From: an uncultured Chloroflexota bacterium | GTDB lineage: Bacteria; Chloroflexota; Limnocylindria; Limnocylindrales; CSP1-4 | Length of the DNA stretch: 34,258 nt | Direction of reading: 5' to 3' | Assembly (NCBI GenBank): GCA_903925955.1 | Contig: CAIYHO010000189.1 | Span: 1 to 34,258, forward strand | The notes under the pieces: generated by a model | What the model was told of the DNA's origin: nothing | The model's database searches: none | Seen by the model: the letters and a program-made list of their open reading frames with translations, nothing else | Program-made: the position numbers and the translations under genes | Shown here: positions 16,726-24,356 of the stretch, one piece after another | How positions within the stretch are numbered: the first letter of the stretch is position 1 | Layout: the number at the start of each line of letters is the position of its first letter

Positions 16726-17245
16726 CGCCGTCCACACCAAGCGCGCCATCCGCGAGTTCGCCGCAACGGCGCTCAGCGCGACGGACCTCAACGCAATCCT
16801 TGAAGCCGGGCGCCGCGCGCACTCGGCCAAGAACCGCCAGCGCTGGGGCTTTGTGGTGGTGCGGGATCGCGAGCGGCTGGCCGCGCTGTCCGCGCTTGGC
16901 CCGTGGTGTGGGCATGTCGCGGGCGCCGCGGCGGCTGTGGCGCTGGTGACGCCAGACCCGCGCATCGAGGGCGCCTCCCTGTCCATCACGTGGGATCTTG
17001 GCGGTGCCGCGGCCCAGATGATGCTGGTGGCCTGGGAGCTTGGCGTGGGCAGCTGCCCGGCGACGGTCTACGAGGCGCAGCGCGCCCGCGAGATCCTGGG
17101 CTACCCCGAGGACATGCACTGCGAGTTCATGCTCTCGTTTGGCTACCCGGCCCAACCCGATGCGCTGACGCGCCCAAACCAGACGGGTGGCCGCAAGCCG
17201 CTCGACGAGCTCATCCACCACGAGACCTGGGCGGGCGAACGCTAG
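16712..17245 (+). CDS. Nitroreductase-family FMN oxidoreductase
   Basis: A 177-aa protein of the NAD(P)H-dependent nitroreductase fold. The N-terminal TKRAIREF is the FMN-phosphate binding RxxRxF-like element. AKNRQRWGFVVV (39-50) follows, and GVGSCPATV and LSFGYPAQP are in the expected C-terminal positions. The family reduces nitro groups, quinones or flavins and often acts in a homodimer; the true substrate is unknown. ATG 16712 has GAGGAG five bases upstream inside the preceding gene and overlaps it by 14 bp, so the two are co-translated. Confidence 0.88.
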   Translation: MHVRDAVHTKRAIREFAATALSATDLNAILEAGRRAHSAKNRQRWGFVVVRDRERLAALSALGPWCGHVAGAAAAVALVTPDPRIEGASLSITWDLGGAAAQMMLVAWELGVGSCPATVYEAQRAREILGYPEDMHCEFMLSFGYPAQPDALTRPNQTGGRKPLDELIHHETWAGER

Positions 17246-18528
17246 CTGGAGCTCCCCGCGTCGATCTCGTCGGGATCAGGGTCCAGATCCAGGACCGCAA
17301 GAAGATCGGGCGGGTTGTCGTCACTGCGGCTTGACGCCTCCGGCGCCGGCGCTCCTGCGGCCACATACGAGGCGACCGCCGCCTCCAGCCCCACATCGCC
17401 ACCAGCCTGCTCGGACAGCAGCCACTTGTGCTCCAGCACGTCGCAGTAGGCCTGCACAAGGTCCCGGTCCGGGCCCACCTCGCGGGCAATCTTGGCCTGG
17501 GTGGGCCGATACACCTCGCGCAGCCATCGGTCGGCGGCCGCATCCGGCTCCAGCCGGCGCTCCTCCGCGTGCTCCAGCCACGCCCCGTACTCGGCGAGGT
17601 CGTTGAGCAGGATGCGCGCCTGTCCCTCAAGCGTCCGCAGGCGCGTCCGGCGCTCTAGCTCATTGGCGTTGTAGCGGCGGGTGGTGACGGACGTCCGCAG
17701 CCGGACCGTGCCGAGCGTGCCTACAGGATCCACCTCCAGATCCACCGAGAACCCAAGGTCGTTGAGCTTGCGGAGGCGGGCTCGGATGGCCTGGCGATCG
17801 CCCCGGATCAGATCCGGCTGGTTGTAGAGCTCGGCCCAGACTGCCTCGTAGCGCGTGCGCACGGATTCGGCGGCATCAACCGCCTCGTCCATCTCGTCAG
17901 GTCGGCCCAGATAGGCGGCAAGGTCCGCAAGGCCGAAGGCGACGTTCTCCACCAAGATGTCGAGGTCGTACCGACGCTGGCCGTCCGAGAGCGACTCGTG
18001 CGTCTCGCTGGTCTCGGCGTCCACGAGATACGCCTGGATGCGGTCCCCGTCGCGGCGAAACAGCGTGTTGGCAAGCGAGCAGTCCCCCCAGTACACGCCA
18101 CTGCGGTGGAGGTCCACCAGCAGCAGCGCCATTGCGTCAAGCAGGCGATCCCGATACGTGGCGCTGGCGGTGCGCAGGCGCATGAGCAGGCGTCGGTACT
18201 GCATCGAGTGGCGCAGGAACACCGTGACGAGGATTGCGTCGCCGCTGTCGGGTCGAACAGCCAGACCCACGGCACGCACGCTGGGAAGCCTCGCGTCCTC
18301 AAGCTGGCGGAGCACGTCAAACTCGCGCTGGGCCACCGCGTTTGGCAGCTCCTTGAGCGCATACGCAAGCCCGTCGTGGACAAGGAACCGGACGAGGTGG
18401 CGCGACGGGCCCACCGGCAACTCGCGAAATCGATGGGTCCCGGAGTCCCACTCGGCCAGCGGCACTTCCCACGGCAGGTCCAGAAGGGACGCAACCTCGT
18501 CGCGCAGGATCAGCCGGGGCAGCGACAT
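17242..18528 (-). CDS. DUF4032 / kinase-fold protein
   Basis: A 428-aa protein with a protein-kinase/Kdo-kinase-like N-terminal half and a DUF4032-type C-terminal half. Kinase residues are visible: K59 in YALKEL, a helix acid in AQREFDVLRQLE (66-77), the catalytic-loop equivalent WGDCSLANTLF (147-157, D149 and N154) and the metal-binding D170 in LVDAET. The substrate could be a sugar or lipid headgroup, as in lipopolysaccharide kinases, or a protein. The acidic tail (DPDPDEIDAG) is low complexity. It lies 49 bp after the GNAT gene on the same strand, and its stop converges on the nitroreductase stop with a four-base overlap. Start ATG 18528. Confidence 0.83.
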   Translation of the reverse strand: MSLPRLILRDEVASLLDLPWEVPLAEWDSGTHRFRELPVGPSRHLVRFLVHDGLAYALKELPNAVAQREFDVLRQLEDARLPSVRAVGLAVRPDSGDAILVTVFLRHSMQYRRLLMRLRTASATYRDRLLDAMALLLVDLHRSGVYWGDCSLANTLFRRDGDRIQAYLVDAETSETHESLSDGQRRYDLDILVENVAFGLADLAAYLGRPDEMDEAVDAAESVRTRYEAVWAELYNQPDLIRGDRQAIRARLRKLNDLGFSVDLEVDPVGTLGTVRLRTSVTTRRYNANELERRTRLRTLEGQARILLNDLAEYGAWLEHAEERRLEPDAAADRWLREVYRPTQAKIAREVGPDRDLVQAYCDVLEHKWLLSEQAGGDVGLEAAVASYVAAGAPAPEASSRSDDNPPDLLAVLDLDPDPDEIDAGSSS

Positions 18529-18577
18529 GGCGGCGGGCCCTACTGGTGCGGGATGCCCGTCGGGCGCGGGACGGGGA

Positions 18578-19015
18578 TCAGGGCCGCTTGCGCAGGTACG
18601 TGGCCACGCTTGCGTCGTAGCCCATGGACTCAAACAGGCGACGCGCGTCAGGCCGATGGTGACCGGCGGTGACCTCGAGGAAGGAGGCGCCTTCCTTGGC
18701 CGCGGTCTTCTCGGCGGCCGCCATCAGGAGCCGGCCAATCCCGCGCTCGCGCTCACCGGCATCCACCACAAGCGTCACGATGCGGGCAAAGGTGTCCGCT
18801 GACTCAAACCGCGGCAGCACCAGCATGGCGACAAAGCCAACCACGTCACCTGCGGCTTCAGCCACCAGCACGTGGGCGCCGATGGCGCCAAATCTGGCGA
18901 GGCGCGCAGTGAGGTCGGTGCCCCCCGCTGGGTAGCCTTCGTCGGTGAGAAGCGAGGCGAGCCGGTCGGCATCGCCATCGGCGGCAGCGCGGACAGTGAC
19001 ACGGGCGTCGTTCAT
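18578..19015 (-). CDS. GNAT-family N-acetyltransferase
   Basis: A 145-aa single-domain GNAT. The acetyl-CoA pyrophosphate loop is VDAGERERGIGRLLM (about 88-102), followed by AAAEKTAAKEGASFLEVTAG and the C-terminal ARRLFESMGYDAS motif shared by small-molecule and N-terminal acetyltransferases. The acceptor is unknown. ATG 19015 overlaps the stop of the VOC-like gene (ATGA). TACTAT lies six bases before the ATG, inside the end of that gene, so an internal leaderless promoter is also possible. Confidence 0.9.
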   Translation of the reverse strand: MNDARVTVRAAADGDADRLASLLTDEGYPAGGTDLTARLARFGAIGAHVLVAEAAGDVVGFVAMLVLPRFESADTFARIVTLVVDAGERERGIGRLLMAAAEKTAAKEGASFLEVTAGHHRPDARRLFESMGYDASVATYLRKRP

Positions 19016-19695
19016 GGCGCGATAGTACCCGGCACCAGCAAGAGCAGGTGCGGACCGGCACGGACAGCGGTCCGCAGGCGAACAGATGCCCCAATCGGGC
19101 CATCGTGGCGACGGGCCGGGCCGCCCGAACCAAGGGGCATCGGCGCACCCAGAACGTACAGGCCACAGGGTCCTTCGCTGTCACGTGCAAGCGAGGCGGC
19201 GAGCGCGCCCTCCGACGTTGGCTCAAGCAGCACAAGCCGTCCGCCCGGAAGCCCGGTGGTGGTCCGGACGCGGCCGCGGGCGCCAAGGTGCGGCTCATCC
19301 GTCAGCGGGGCCGGGTTGGCAAGCGGCTCCAGCCAGAGCGCAAGCTCCGCCTCGGCGCGCTCAAGGTCAACGGTCGCCCAGATCACCGCCGCCAACGTGA
19401 CCGATGACGGGCTCTGCTGCCGTGCTGCCGCGAGATCCGGGTCATGGGCGTCATCGGCGGACGAGCCGCCCTGCATCACCGGCTCAAACAGCAGGCGCCC
19501 CTCGGCCGTCGGCTCGTCTCCGGCCTGCTCGCTCCGCCAGGGCACCACCTCCAACAGCTCCGTCCCCAGCCGGAGGTCCCAGGCGCCCGCCGCGCGCCGC
19601 GATGGTGTGGGGGCAATGCCAAGCCGCCCGCCCAACACCTGGGCCATCTGTGCCGGATCGCCTGCCTGCCAGGTGAGACGCGCCCATCGGTCCAT
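19012..19695 (-). CDS. VOC / glyoxalase-like protein of unknown function
   Basis: A 227-aa protein with weak similarity in pattern to the vicinal-oxygen-chelate fold. The N-terminal ARLTWQAGDPAQMAQVLGGRLGI (about 5-27) resembles a VOC betaalpha opening. A second half begins near SVTLAAVIWATVDLERAEAELALWL. A full metal-ligand set cannot be confirmed. The gene lies between two GNAT genes in one minus-strand operon: ATG 19695 has GGAG five bases upstream and starts two bases after the upstream GNAT stop, and its own stop overlaps the next gene (ATGA). Confidence 0.6.
   Translation of the reverse strand: MDRWARLTWQAGDPAQMAQVLGGRLGIAPTPSRRAAGAWDLRLGTELLEVVPWRSEQAGDEPTAEGRLLFEPVMQGGSSADDAHDPDLAAARQQSPSSVTLAAVIWATVDLERAEAELALWLEPLANPAPLTDEPHLGARGRVRTTTGLPGGRLVLLEPTSEGALAASLARDSEGPCGLYVLGAPMPLGSGGPARRHDGPIGASVRLRTAVRAGPHLLLLVPGTIAP
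19022..19027 (-). promoter_or_regulatory. Possible internal -10 box TACTAT
   Basis: TACTAT on the minus strand, six bases before ATG 19015 of the GNAT gene, but inside the last codons of the VOC-like gene (Thr-Ile). It could be chance or an internal start. Confidence 0.35.
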
Positions 19696-19697
19696 CG

Positions 19698-20528
19698 CTA
19701 CTCCAAGAGCAGGTCGGGCGACTTCCCAACCGATACAAACCCAAGCCGCTCGTAGAGGCCGATGGCGGTGGTGTTGCCGCTGAACACGCCCAGATATGCC
19801 GTCCCGGGGGCCCGAGCGCCTGCTGCGGCCATGACGCGGCGCGTGACAAGGGCCGCCAGACCGCGGCCACGAAACCCCGGCAGCGTCCCGATGGACGAGA
19901 GGTACGTCAGCCCGTCAAACGTGGTTGCCTTGGCCACAGCGGCCGCCGTCCCGTGGACGCGGGCAATCACCAGCACAATCCGCGGATCGGCAAGCGTGGC
20001 CGCGAGCTCTGCGGCCAGTGATGGGCCACGGGTCACCGGAGCGCCAAAGGCCGCGGCCAACACAGCTCCGGCATCGGCCAGATCGTGTGGACCGGCGTCT
20101 GGCGGGCGGCGGATGACTCGCACGCTGACGCCGGCGGGGATCTCGGCTTGCCTGACCGGAGCCGCCAAGTCCACATCCGACAACACCATCACATGTCCGC
20201 CGCCGACATCCACAAACCCGTTGGCCGCCAGCCGCTCCGCAAGATCCGCTGGGCCGGCGTGAACCGGCGACGGCCAGACGTGCGGGCGGCGTCCCAGGAT
20301 GGCAAACAGCGCCATGACCTCGGTCAGGCGCCGATCAAACGCGGCGGGGTCGTCGGGCCAGCGCACCGCAGCAAGCCGGTTCCAGAAGGGGTCTGCGTCG
20401 AACGGGTCGTGCAGCATCACCGCATCACCCAGCTCGCGCATCTCGCGAGCAGGGATGGCGTGCGAGGCCGTCTCGTGGCGCTCGATCGCGGTCATCGCCG
20501 CAGCGTCGATCGCGATCCGGCGGGTCAT
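19698..20528 (-). CDS. GNAT-family N-acetyltransferase with N-terminal extension
   Basis: A 276-aa protein. The C-terminal GNAT domain (about 135-276) has the acetyl-CoA loop LPGFRGRGLAALVTRRV and the terminal GLYERLGFVSVG motif. The N-terminal 130 residues look like a degenerate second GNAT-like half. The substrate is unknown. ATG 20528 is preceded by two further ATGs at 20-bp steps in a tandem repeat, each opening a seven-codon mini-ORF that ends at the next ATG. Start selection is therefore unusual. It is the second gene of a minus-strand operon after the methyltransferase. Confidence 0.85.
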   Translation of the reverse strand: MTRRIAIDAAAMTAIERHETASHAIPAREMRELGDAVMLHDPFDADPFWNRLAAVRWPDDPAAFDRRLTEVMALFAILGRRPHVWPSPVHAGPADLAERLAANGFVDVGGGHVMVLSDVDLAAPVRQAEIPAGVSVRVIRRPPDAGPHDLADAGAVLAAAFGAPVTRGPSLAAELAATLADPRIVLVIARVHGTAAAVAKATTFDGLTYLSSIGTLPGFRGRGLAALVTRRVMAAAGARAPGTAYLGVFSGNTTAIGLYERLGFVSVGKSPDLLLE

Positions 20529-20580
20529 GCCGCGACCCGGCGGGTCATGCCGCGACCCGGCGGGTCATGCCGATGACCCG
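20521..20580 (-). repeat. 20-bp repeat triplicating the GNAT start region, with hairpin
   Basis: On the minus strand ATGACCCGCCGGGTCGCGGC occurs in full twice (ATGs at 20568 and 20548), and a third, slightly different copy is the true gene start (20528). Each full copy encodes MTRRVAA and ends in TGA overlapping the next ATG. Upstream, CGGGTCAT-GCCG-ATGACCCG (20561-20580) is a perfect inverted repeat covering the first ATG. Confidence 0.8.
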
Positions 20581-20588
20581 GCGCAGGC

Positions 20589-21599
20589 TCAAGTTCGGCG
20601 CAGGACGATCGCGCTTGCCCCGGAGGGCAGCTCAACCAGCTCCGGGATGGGCAGGCCAGCCTCTGCATACCAGCCAAGTGCCTCTGTCGAGGACACGAGA
20701 CGCGTGCCCTGGACCAGCTCGTCCAACTGGACGCCAGCGATCATCTCCGCGTGGTGTGTCCGCAGCAGCTCCGGATCGGTGGGCAGATGCCAGTCCAGCG
20801 AGACCAGCCAGCCACCGGGCTTGACGGCTGCCCATGCGGATTTCAGCGTGTCAGCCGGGTCAGGCAGCTGGTGCAGGGAGTACTGCAGGTAGACCAGCGT
20901 TGCCTCAGCCTGGTGGCCCACGCTGATCATGGAACCCTGCTCGATAGCGACGCGGTCCTGCAGCCCGGCCGTCGCCACGTTGGCGCGCGCACGCTCCACA
21001 GAGTCTGGCTCAAACTCCACACCTGTCAGCTGCGTCCCGGCAAACTGGCGAGCCATGGCGATCAGCCAGCGGCCGCCACCGCAGTGGACGTCCAGGATCC
21101 GCGTGCCAGGCCCAAGGTCCGCGGCAAGCTGCGGGAAGGACCGGAGGACTTCCTGGAAGAAGACCGCGACATCCTGGATGGTGAGGCGCTCAATGGAGAC
21201 GCGGTAACGGTCAGGCCGCGACCGCAGCGGGGTGCCGGTCCGGAAGACATCGGCCAGGGCGTGGTAGTCCAGACTGCCGATGGACGCGTGGAGGAACTGG
21301 CCGCCAAGGTATTCGGGCCGATTGGGGTCAAGCAGGATCTGGCCAAGCTCGGCCGGGAGGTGGACGCGGTTGTCGTCGATGTCCACCAGCGCGTGCGCAT
21401 CCGCGCCCCAAGCCCAGCGGGATGCCAAGTCTGGCTGGACGCCCGCGGCTGCGGCAAGCTCTCCGGTGGTGAGGCCCTTGTCCCCGGCGGCACGCAGCTG
21501 CTCGAATAACCCCAGCTCCAGACCGGCATACACGTACCAGGTCTTGTAGAAGCCGCCGAGGCTGGCTACCAGGTCGTCGAAGCGGTCGTCGAGGCGCAT
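20589..21599 (-). CDS. SAM-dependent methyltransferase with winged-helix dimerisation domain
   Basis: A 336-aa class I methyltransferase of the plant-COMT-like O-methyltransferase type. Residues 1-100 form a winged-helix dimerisation region (YAGLELGLFEQL, LTTGELAAAAGV). The SAM site motif I is ILDVHCGGGRWLIAMA, followed by the acidic strand GVEFEPDSVERAR and the catalytic-core LVYLQYSLHQLPD. Members methylate small phenolic or polyketide-like hydroxyls; no biosynthetic cluster surrounds it, so the substrate is unknown. ATG 21599 has the extended -10-like TGGCACAAT ending six bases upstream; an in-frame start further upstream is less likely. It diverges from the ECF sigma gene. Confidence 0.87.
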   Translation of the reverse strand: MRLDDRFDDLVASLGGFYKTWYVYAGLELGLFEQLRAAGDKGLTTGELAAAAGVQPDLASRWAWGADAHALVDIDDNRVHLPAELGQILLDPNRPEYLGGQFLHASIGSLDYHALADVFRTGTPLRSRPDRYRVSIERLTIQDVAVFFQEVLRSFPQLAADLGPGTRILDVHCGGGRWLIAMARQFAGTQLTGVEFEPDSVERARANVATAGLQDRVAIEQGSMISVGHQAEATLVYLQYSLHQLPDPADTLKSAWAAVKPGGWLVSLDWHLPTDPELLRTHHAEMIAGVQLDELVQGTRLVSSTEALGWYAEAGLPIPELVELPSGASAIVLRRT

Positions 21600-21605
21600 G
21601 GGAGG

Positions 21606-21611
21606 ATTGTG
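21606..21611 (-). promoter_or_regulatory. Extended -10-like box TGG-CACAAT of the methyltransferase gene
   Basis: CACAAT on the minus strand, six bases (cctccc) before ATG 21599, preceded by TGG as in extended -10 promoters. On the plus strand TAGCAT (21626-21631) could serve the sigma factor gene. Confidence 0.45.
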
Positions 21612-21694
21612 CCACCTCCCGCTGCTAGCATCCGATTGGGTCTTCGCGCGCGGGCGATGCAAACGGAACGCCGCTGGGCGTGTTGTGGAAGGTG

Positions 21695-22273
21695 ATGGAC
21701 GACAGAACCCTGGCAGGCCTGTTGGCAGACGATCTCGACGCGGCGTTCGAGACGCTGGTCCGCGCCCACGTTGACCGCTGCCACGCCATTGCGCTGCGCG
21801 TGACCGGGAGCCACCATGACGCGGAAGAGGTGGCGCAGGAGGCGTTTGTCCGGGCGTACCGCGCGCTCGCTGGGTACCCGCCCGAGCGGATCAGCTCCCT
21901 GCGCCTGCGCCCGTGGCTTGCGACAATCGTGGTGAACCTCTGCCGAAACCGTCATCGGCGGGCGGCCCCGCCCGCCCTGTCACTGACGGCGCTGCTGGAC
22001 GCCGGGGCGGAGCCACAGGCCACGCTTGCCAGCGGTCCCGCGGCCACTGCCGAGCGCCATGACGCGCGGGAGCGTCTGGGGACACTCTTGGCCAACCTGC
22101 CCGAGCGCTACCGCGTGCCGGTGGTGCTGCGCCATGTGGACAGCCTGTCCTACGCCGAACTGGCCTTGGTCCTGGGCAAACCCGAGGGAACGCTGAAGGC
22201 CCAGGTCCACCGCGGGCTCGCCATGCTGCGCGTTGCCGCGGCGGCTGCCGGTCTTGAGGAGCTGATCGCATGA
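21695..22273 (+). CDS. ECF-type RNA polymerase sigma factor
   Basis: A 192-aa sigma-70 family factor with regions 2 and 4 only. Region 2 includes AFETLVRAHVDRCHAIALRV and HHDAEEVAQEAFVRAYRAL, which binds core polymerase and the -10. Region 4 has LPERYRVPVVLRHVDSLSY and the helix-turn-helix AELALVLGKPEGTLKAQVHRGLAMLR for the -35. There is no zinc-binding anti-sigma gene next to it. Instead its stop overlaps the ATG of an Ogt-Ada fusion gene (ATGA), so the two are made in a fixed ratio. ATG 21695 follows GGAAGG closely; an in-frame GTG at 21680 is possible. TAGCAT at 21626-21631 is a candidate -10, giving a leader of about 55 nt. Target promoters are unknown. Confidence 0.92.
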   Translation: MDDRTLAGLLADDLDAAFETLVRAHVDRCHAIALRVTGSHHDAEEVAQEAFVRAYRALAGYPPERISSLRLRPWLATIVVNLCRNRHRRAAPPALSLTALLDAGAEPQATLASGPAATAERHDARERLGTLLANLPERYRVPVVLRHVDSLSYAELALVLGKPEGTLKAQVHRGLAMLRVAAAAAGLEELIA

Positions 22274-23052
22274 CTGACAACCCGATGCTCACGTCGCTGA
22301 CCGCCCCGGCCCCAGCGCATCTTGCGGATGACGTGTTGGTTGAGGTTGGCCTCGCCGACCGCATGGCGCCGCTGGGCACGGCGATTGGCGTGCTCTGGGT
22401 GGCGTGGAACGGGCGCGGTGTTGCGGCGGTTGACCTGGCCGAGGATGGCCCTGCGGCTGCGGCGCACCATCAGGTGGTGAGCGGCCGGCGCACGCTGCTG
22501 GCGGACGCGCTGCCGGCTTCGCTAGCCGGGCCGATCGCGCGCCGCCTGTCTGGCGACCGCTCGGCACGGATCACGCTGGATCTCCGCGGCCACACGGACT
22601 TTGAGGTGGCGGTCTGGGAGAAGGCGCTCGACATTCCGTTTGGCGAGGTGCGTCCGTACGGGTGGATCGCGGCGGAGATCGGCCGGCCCAAGGCGGTCCG
22701 CGCCGTGGGGACAGCGCTTGGCCACAACCCGGTGCCGCTTGTGGTCCCGTGCCATCGCGTGGTCCGCACCGATGGCACCATCGGGCAGTACTCGCTGGGG
22801 GGCCCGGGCAACAAGCGCGCGATCCTCGCTGCGGAGGGGCTGGACCCCGACGGTCTGGAGACCGCCGCGCGACGGGGCGAGCGGCTCATCGGCTCGGACA
22901 CCACACATATCGTCTGCTGGCCCACGTGTCGCCACGCTCGGCGTGTGTCAGCCGCGCACCGAGTACCGTTTCGGTCGCTGCGTGATGCGCAGGCCCGCGG
23001 GTATCGCGCCTGTAAGGTCTGCAGACCAACCGCTATCGAGGCGGCCGCCTGA
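22270..23052 (+). CDS. Methylated-DNA-protein cysteine methyltransferase with C-terminal Ada metal-binding domain
   Basis: A 260-aa DNA repair protein. Residues about 25-195 are an Ogt/MGMT domain with the acceptor C161 in VVPCHRVV, the DNA-binding GEVRPYGWIAAEIGRPKAVRAVG and ALGHNP. It repairs O6-alkylguanine by irreversible transfer. Residues 208-253 are an Ada metal-binding domain with a Cys4 site: C216 and C220 (VCWPTC), C248 and C251 (ACKVC). In E. coli Ada the first of these accepts methyl groups from phosphotriesters. The order is inverted relative to Ada (metal domain first, MGMT last), and there is no AraC-type DNA-binding domain. ATGA overlap with the ECF sigma factor suggests that the Ada domain acts as a damage sensor for that sigma factor; this is inference. 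Confidence 0.9.
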   Translation: MTDNPMLTSLTAPAPAHLADDVLVEVGLADRMAPLGTAIGVLWVAWNGRGVAAVDLAEDGPAAAAHHQVVSGRRTLLADALPASLAGPIARRLSGDRSARITLDLRGHTDFEVAVWEKALDIPFGEVRPYGWIAAEIGRPKAVRAVGTALGHNPVPLVVPCHRVVRTDGTIGQYSLGGPGNKRAILAAEGLDPDGLETAARRGERLIGSDTTHIVCWPTCRHARRVSAAHRVPFRSLRDAQARGYRACKVCRPTAIEAAA

Positions 23053-23090
23053 CGCGTGGCGTCTGACCCACCCGTGAGGACCACCCCGAC

Positions 23091-24035
23091 GTGACCAATC
23101 GCTCCACCAGCCCGCTCGCCATTGGGGCGGGCATCCTCGTGCTGTACCTCGTGTGGGGCTCCACATACCTCGCCATCCGGGTTGCGGTTGTCACGATGCC
23201 CGCCCTTCTCATGGGCGGCCTGCGGTTCACGGCGGCGGGCGTGATCCTGACGGTGGCCATGGTTGCCTTCCTGCGGGGGCGTCTGGCCAAGCCGTCGCTC
23301 CACGAGATCCGGGACGCGTCGATTGTGGGGTTCTGCCTCATCGGCGGCGGCATGGGGCTGGTGGCATGGGCTGAGGAGAGCGTGTCATCGGGCACGACGG
23401 CGCTGCTGGTTGCGCTCATGCCCATGTGGGTGGCCGTGTTTGGCCGTATCGCGTTTGGGGCGCGGATGCCTCGCCGCGCCGTGGCAGGCACCCTGATTGG
23501 CCTTGGCGGCGTGGCGCTGCTGGCCGGGCCGTCGATCGTCGGGGGCGGCGCAGAGGCCCCCGGGCTGCTGGCGCTGCTCATCTCGCCAATGTGCTGGGCC
23601 ACGGGCTCGCTGTACGCCGCCAAGCGCGCCGTTCAGCCAAAGCCTGCGCTGCTTGCCACCGGCGTCCAGATGCTGGCTGGCGGCATGCTGCTGCTGGTCA
23701 TCGCCACGGTGCTCGGCACCACCGCCACGTTCAACCCGGCGGCCGTTGCACCCGAGGCCTGGCTGAGCCTGGCCTACCTGATCTGCGTAGGCAGCCTGAT
23801 TGGCTACGTGACATATGCCTGGCTGGTGGGGGTGGCGCCGCTAGCCCGCGTGACAACGTATGCGTACGTCAATCCCGCGGTTGCCGTGGGGCTTGGTGCG
23901 CTGATCCTCGGCGAGGTGCTGGACGGCCGGACGCTGATCGCGGCCGCAATCATCGTGGCAGGCGTCGTGCTGATCGTGTCCGCGAGCGGGCGCAGCAAGA
24001 GCCCTGCTCGCGAGCCGGTGACGGCGCCGGAGTAG
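23091..24035 (+). CDS. EamA / drug-metabolite transporter family permease
   Basis: A 314-aa inner-membrane protein with two EamA repeats and about ten transmembrane helices. The first repeat opens with IGAGILVLYLVWGSTYLAIR, the YedA-like signature WGSTYLAIR; the second begins near LLALLISPMCWATGSLYAAKR. The last helices carry TTYAYVNPAVAVGLGALILGE, typical of the family. It exports amino acids or other metabolites in characterised members; the substrate here is unknown. GTG 23091 has GAGGA ten bases upstream. It follows the Ogt-Ada gene by 38 bases on the same strand and may be read through. Confidence 0.9.
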   Translation: MTNRSTSPLAIGAGILVLYLVWGSTYLAIRVAVVTMPALLMGGLRFTAAGVILTVAMVAFLRGRLAKPSLHEIRDASIVGFCLIGGGMGLVAWAEESVSSGTTALLVALMPMWVAVFGRIAFGARMPRRAVAGTLIGLGGVALLAGPSIVGGGAEAPGLLALLISPMCWATGSLYAAKRAVQPKPALLATGVQMLAGGMLLLVIATVLGTTATFNPAAVAPEAWLSLAYLICVGSLIGYVTYAWLVGVAPLARVTTYAYVNPAVAVGLGALILGEVLDGRTLIAAAIIVAGVVLIVSASGRSKSPAREPVTAPE

Positions 24036-24044
24036 CCCGCCAGG

Positions 24045-24356
24045 TCAGCCGGTGGGGCCGGACGCCATGTCGGCCACATCAAGCCAGCGCACCTGCGTGG
24101 GCGCCGCGAGGTGCTGGTCTCGCGCGGCCAGGAAGTGCTTTGTGTGCGGCTGGTCCTCGTGCGCCTCAAAGGCCGCCCGGTCCCGGTAGACCTCTAGCAG
24201 CGTCACCACGCCGGGCTCTGACTGGTCCGTGGCCACCGCGTACACCAGCGTGCCCGGCTCGTGCGCCCGGATCCCCGCAAGCTCGGTGGCCAGCAGCGCG
24301 TCAAAGGCCGCCGCGGCATCCGGCCGCACCGTGAAGCGGACAACAAGACCCATCAT
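24045..24356 (-). CDS. Antibiotic biosynthesis monooxygenase (ABM) domain protein
   Basis: A 103-aa ferredoxin-like-fold protein of the ABM/quinol monooxygenase/LsrG type. The pattern GLVVRFTVRPDAAAAFDALL, EPGTLVYAVATDQ, VVTLLEVYRDRAAFEAHEDQPHTKHF is characteristic. Members are cofactor-free monooxygenases or small-molecule binders acting as dimers. ATG 24356 overlaps the stop of the HbpS-like gene (ATGATG), so both are co-translated. Substrate unknown. Confidence 0.87.
   Translation of the reverse strand: MMGLVVRFTVRPDAAAAFDALLATELAGIRAHEPGTLVYAVATDQSEPGVVTLLEVYRDRAAFEAHEDQPHTKHFLAARDQHLAAPTQVRWLDVADMASGPTG

Noticed and set aside
21665-21669. GGAAC before the ECF sigma gene, resembling an ECF -35 motif for autoregulation
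   Set aside because: No matching ECF-type -10 was found at 16-17 bp downstream.
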